A stretch of DNA of 26,568 bases from assembly GCA_963747735.1 (NCBI GenBank), contig CAVVGE010000014.1, positions 1-26,568 of the forward strand, read 5' to 3'. This stretch comes from AP-15 sp963747735 (GTDB taxonomy: Bacteria > Pseudomonadota > Alphaproteobacteria > ATCC43930 > CGMCC-115725). Under the pieces are notes generated by a model. That model had not been told where the DNA came from. It did not search any database and worked only from the letters and a program-made list of their open reading frames with translations. This document shows, in pieces, positions 25,401-26,568 of the stretch (position 1 is its first letter; every line of letters begins with the position of its first letter). A program made the position numbers and the translations under genes.

Positions 25401-26435
25401 TGCTGGACCGGGGACGATCGCGATCGGCGGCAACATCGACTTGGCGGCGCCGGGGATGCCCGTCAATCTGACGATCACGGCGCGGAATGCGCGCCCACTG
25501 GCGACCGACTTGCTGACGGCAAACCTCAACGCCGATCTCAGCCTGCGGGGTGCCGCGTGGGTCGTCTCGTCCTTGGCGGTCGGGTCGATGTCCTGGAGGC
25601 CAGGATCGGTATCCCGAAGAGCATGCCGGTCTCGGTGCCGGTTCTTGCGGTGCGTCTGGCCGGCGCCCCGCCCCCGCGGCCGCCGGCGCCGCCGCCGGCC
25701 GTCGGGCTCGATCTGACGGTCGCGGCTCGGCATGTCGTCATCCGCGGCCGGGGCCTTTTAGCCGAGCTTGCTGGTTCCATCAAGGTCAGCGGCAGCACCG
25801 CGGCACCGCAGCCCTTGGGGAGCTTTCACCTGGTCCGCGGCAATCTCGACATCGCCGGGCAGACCCTGACCTTCGACACCGGCGAGGTCGGCTTCAACGG
25901 CGGCAGCCTGACCGATCCGAGCCTCAATTTTATCGTCAACAGCCAGACCCAGACGATGAACGCTTCGCTGACCATCGGCAGCACCGCCAGCCACCCAAAG
26001 GTGACAGTGACGAGCACGCCCGAAATGCCGGCGGACCAGGCCTTGGCGCGCATGCTTTATCCGAACAGCAACGGCTCCCCGAGCCCGCTCCAGCTCGCCG
26101 CGATCGCCAGCTCTCTCGCCGAGCTGAGCGGCGCGAGCGCGGTCCCGGTCTGCTCGGTGGGCTCGGCCAGCGGCTCGGCCTCGAGCAGTTGTCGGTCGGG
26201 ACCACCGCCAACGGCAGCTCGGCGCTGCAAGCCGGACGTTATGTCGCGCCCGGCGTCTATATCGGCGCTCAGCAAGGGGCCGGGGGAACAACGACCAGGC
26301 CAAGGTCGAAATCGACATCGCAAAAGGGCTCAAGGTAGTGGGGACGGTCGGCAACGGCGCCAACACGACGCCGGGCGCCCCCCGGCCGAATCCGCAGGCA
26401 CCAGCCTCGGTCTCAAATACCAATTCCAGTATTAG
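22444..26435 (+). CDS. tamB: TamB, AsmA-like periplasm-spanning protein, four apparent one-base deletions
   Basis: Repaired, this is about 1331 aa. It has an N-terminal inner-membrane anchor (GVAALAAAAIVLVVMLFAGA), a long repetitive beta-taco body rich in short Ala/Gly/Asp/Leu strands, and a C-terminal TamB (DUF490) domain: FHLVRGNLDIAGQTLTFDTG, SLNFIVNSQTQTMNASLTIG, EMPADQALARMLY, LLGGLGQRLGLEQLSVGTT, and the final SLGLKYQFQY that pairs with the TamA barrel. The frame drops one base at about 25559 (GGG for GGGG), 26141 (GG for GGG), 26282-26286 (five Gs for six) and 26378-26383 (six Cs for seven). All four are in G or C runs, the pattern expected of sequencing error. ATG 22444 overlaps the tamA stop. 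Confidence 0.9.
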
Positions 26436-26447
26436 AGTGCGGTTCCT

Positions 26448-26568
26448 GTGAAGCTGAAGCATAAACAACGACATCTAATCGGAAGCGCCGGGGCAGACCA
26501 ATTTGGACAATTAGTCGCTCGGGACTTCATGCTGGGAGACCGTGTTCCCGATCCGCGCCGCGAAGCGT
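26448..26568 (+). CDS. Possible N-terminal part of a following gene
   Basis: From GTG 26448, thirteen bases after the tamB stop, a frame of 40 codons stays open to the window edge (MKLKHKQRHLIGSAGADQFG, then QLVARDFMLGDRVPD). The composition is plausible for a soluble protein but too short to identify, and no strong ribosome binding site is seen. It may be chance. Confidence 0.25.
   Translation, partial: MKLKHKQRHLIGSAGADQFGQLVARDFMLGDRVPDPRREA

Noticed and set aside
1..26568. CRISPR array, tRNA or integrase attachment site
   Set aside because: No regularly spaced repeats, tRNA-like cloverleaf sequence or integrase gene was noticed, so island boundaries cannot be drawn.

Overview
The window is high-GC DNA with alphaproteobacterial character: an adjacent tamA/tamB pair, a complete VirB/VirD4-type secretion operon in the Agrobacterium/Brucella gene order, and a dispersed palindromic repeat that reads as an 'MPAKAG' peptide. 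I cannot name the genus. No rRNA, tRNA, CRISPR array or relaxase is visible.

Layout. Positions 1-280 hold the N-terminus and end of an ISNCY-type insertion sequence cut by the window edge. Positions 477-1143 hold a minus-strand antitoxin/PIN-toxin pair with its own promoter. A repeat-bearing gap (1171-1478) follows, then a radical SAM/SPASM protein (1479-2666) that overlaps tail to tail with a GT4 glycosyltransferase (2603-3751). Next come an ambiguous stretch and a secreted di-haem cytochrome c peroxidase-like protein (4338-5885). A small regulator made of two near-identical HTH domains (6307-6795) precedes the secretion operon.

The operon (about 7067-19867) reads virB1, virB2, virB3, virB4, a small membrane ORF, virB5, a six-cysteine secreted protein, an SLT-virB6 fusion, virB7, virB8, virB9, virB10, virB11, virD4, then two or three small ORFs. 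Most junctions overlap by 1-14 nt (ATGA, TTGA or TGATG), so it looks like one translationally coupled unit. It encodes a cell-envelope translocation channel with two peptidoglycan-cleaving activities. Without a relaxase here, conjugation and effector export cannot be told apart. A lipoprotein (20001-20426) and the tamA-tamB pair for outer-membrane protein assembly (20600-26435) close the window.

The main oddity is reading-frame damage. Inside the secretion operon I infer about 12 one-base insertions and one one-base deletion. tamB shows four one-base deletions, all in G or C runs. In every case the protein continues in the next frame with no internal stop, and the repaired lengths are whole codons. 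Assembly or base-calling error is the simplest explanation, but the opposite indel signs in the two loci deserve a check. The most interesting biological candidates are the SLT-VirB6 fusion, the six-cysteine protein in the position where entry-exclusion genes sit in related systems, the tandem-HTH regulator, and a palindromic element inside the virD4 coding sequence.
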